NCBI GenBank assembly: GCA_019119305.1
Contig: DWXH01000031.1
Location: forward strand, 87,707 to 151,706
DNA length: 64,000 bases
Direction: 5' to 3'
Origin: Candidatus Alistipes merdigallinarum
GTDB lineage: Bacteria > Bacteroidota > Bacteroidia > Bacteroidales > Rikenellaceae
The notes under the pieces were generated by a model. The model searched no databases, was not told the DNA's origin, and was given only the letters and a program-made list of their open reading frames with translations. Within the stretch, counting starts at the first letter, position 1, and each line of letters opens with the position of its first letter. Shown here in pieces: positions 63,471 through 64,000 of the stretch. The translations under genes and the position numbers were made by a program.

Positions 63471-63510
63471 GCAGGCAAACGGAAACGTTTGGTTTCAAAA
63501 GCCTGCTTTT
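63471..63510. repeat. Nested inverted repeat beside the attachment site
   Basis: Outer arms GCAGGC (63471-63476) and GCCTGC (63501-63506); inner arms CAAACG (63476-63481) and CGTTTG (63486-63491) around GAAA; then TTTTG. Possible integrase or excision-factor site, or a terminator. Confidence 0.4.
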
Positions 63511-63595
63511 GTTATATATTTCTGATATACAAATTATTATGAATACAATTAAATAAGAACAGATTTGATCTCGGTTAAATATTTTAGGGATTCAT

Positions 63596-63627
63596 GGGAA
63601 CAATTTGGGAACAATTTGGGAACAATT
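63596..63627. repeat. Three 11-bp direct repeats before the integrase gene
   Basis: GGGAACAATTT at 63596-63606 and 63607-63617, then GGGAACAATT at 63618-63627. The 11-bp period is close to one helix turn, as in arm-type integrase sites. Confidence 0.6.
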
Positions 63628-63669
63628 GCTATCATTGTAATGTTCAATCCGGAAATTAAATCGAACCCC

Positions 63670-64000
63670 ATGAAGGTAACGGCATTCATACGAAAAACGG
63701 CCAAAAAGAACGATACGGAATACAAAGGCCACCGTCTATTTCCGCCTCCGTGACGGCAAGAAGGACATCAAAGCCGCCAGCGAGCTGCTGATCTGTCCGA
63801 ACCATTGGAGTCCAGAAAAGCAGGGTTACAAGGATCGTATTGCGCTTGTACAGGAAAGCGAGAAATCTGAATTCAATCGCAAGGTCCAGGAGCTGACGCA
63901 TCTTATTGAGGTAGAATATACGGGTGATGCTGACAGTGAATGGCTCGGGACGGTCATTGACAAATTCCATCATCCGCAAAAATATAAGACCAAGAAGGAA
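63670..64000 (+). pseudogene. Tyrosine integrase, N-terminal part with a frameshift (runs off the right edge)
   Basis: The start MKVTAFIRKTAKKNDTEYK is the usual opening of Bacteroides phage- and transposon-type tyrosine recombinases. After it the frame breaks: an extra G at 63727-63728 turns AAAGCC into AAAGGCC, giving a stop 27 codons in. From 63728 the other frame continues (ATVYFRLRDGKKDIKAASEL, LICPNHWSPEKQGYKDRIAL) to the window end without a stop: the arm-binding and SAM-like N domains. A broken gene, a sequencing error or a programmed shift are all possible. The catalytic domain is outside the window. Confidence 0.8.

Noticed and set aside
1..64000. CRISPR array, toxin-antitoxin pair or restriction system
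   Set aside because: No regularly spaced repeats of 25-40 bp were seen, and no product matches Cas, restriction or toxin families.

Overview
The window looks like a piece of a Bacteroidota chromosome, most likely Bacteroidales (Rikenellaceae/Alistipes-like is a guess). The evidence is repeated Bacteroidetes-type promoters (TTTG, 19-20 bp, TAnnTTTG) in front of tRNAs and genes, BatD/BatE, a class I fumarase, MeaB and methylmalonyl-CoA epimerase of the propionate route, a TonB-dependent receptor with a CarboxypepD_reg-like domain, DUF2961/GH172 and DUF4153 proteins, and a Bacteroides-style tyrosine integrase. Base composition looks near 50% GC by eye.

Layout. 1-3360: start of a methylmalonyl-CoA epimerase gene, an acyltransferase, and a two-gene unit (one-cysteine redoxin plus PqaA-like hydrolase). 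3550-6477: clpP-clpX and an exported endonuclease/phosphatase-fold protein. 6647-12986: exported GH36 alpha-galactosidase, DUF1643 protein, exported GH172 enzyme and its GntR-type regulator. 13215-25706: housekeeping block with tRNA-Pro(TGG), meaB, a MATE transporter coupled to an FAD oxidoreductase, polyprenol-phosphate mannosyltransferase with dihydroorotase, a DUF4153 membrane protein, tRNA-Leu(TAG), trigger factor, an OmpA-type porin, tRNA-Pro(CGG) and recR. 25731-30290: batD-batE and two tandem paralogous lipoproteins. 30411-40132: fumarase, rpsF-rpsR-rplI, a beta-propeller lipoprotein, a LysR regulator, glmM, a nucleoside phosphorylase, dnaN and an exonuclease. 40232-46127: a purple-acid-phosphatase-like lipoprotein with a TonB-dependent receptor, then two paralogous AraC regulators. 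46393-50362: a redox module (flavodoxin-cyclophilin-like lipoprotein, cupin, flavodoxin, double CMD-ABM protein, hexapeptide acetyltransferase). 50608-52416: a visibly AT-richer GH71/GH99-like gene.

The most interesting region is 52540-61424. A canonical sigma-54 promoter (TGGCAC-N5-TTGC) lies just upstream of a membrane-fusion protein, an ABC ATPase, two different FtsX-type permeases and a TolC-type outer membrane protein. These are followed by an NtrC-type sigma-54 activator and a histidine kinase with almost no periplasmic loop. Clustered CGGAC/GTCCG half-sites upstream of the promoter are candidate activator sites. This resembles a diderm, sigma-54-wired analogue of the Bce-type transporter/intramembrane-kinase modules of Firmicutes; that reading is inference.

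The right edge holds a mobile-element boundary: 20 nt of a tRNA 3' end (63442-63461) with its terminator, an inverted repeat, three 11-bp direct repeats, and the start of a tyrosine integrase gene carrying a one-base frameshift.
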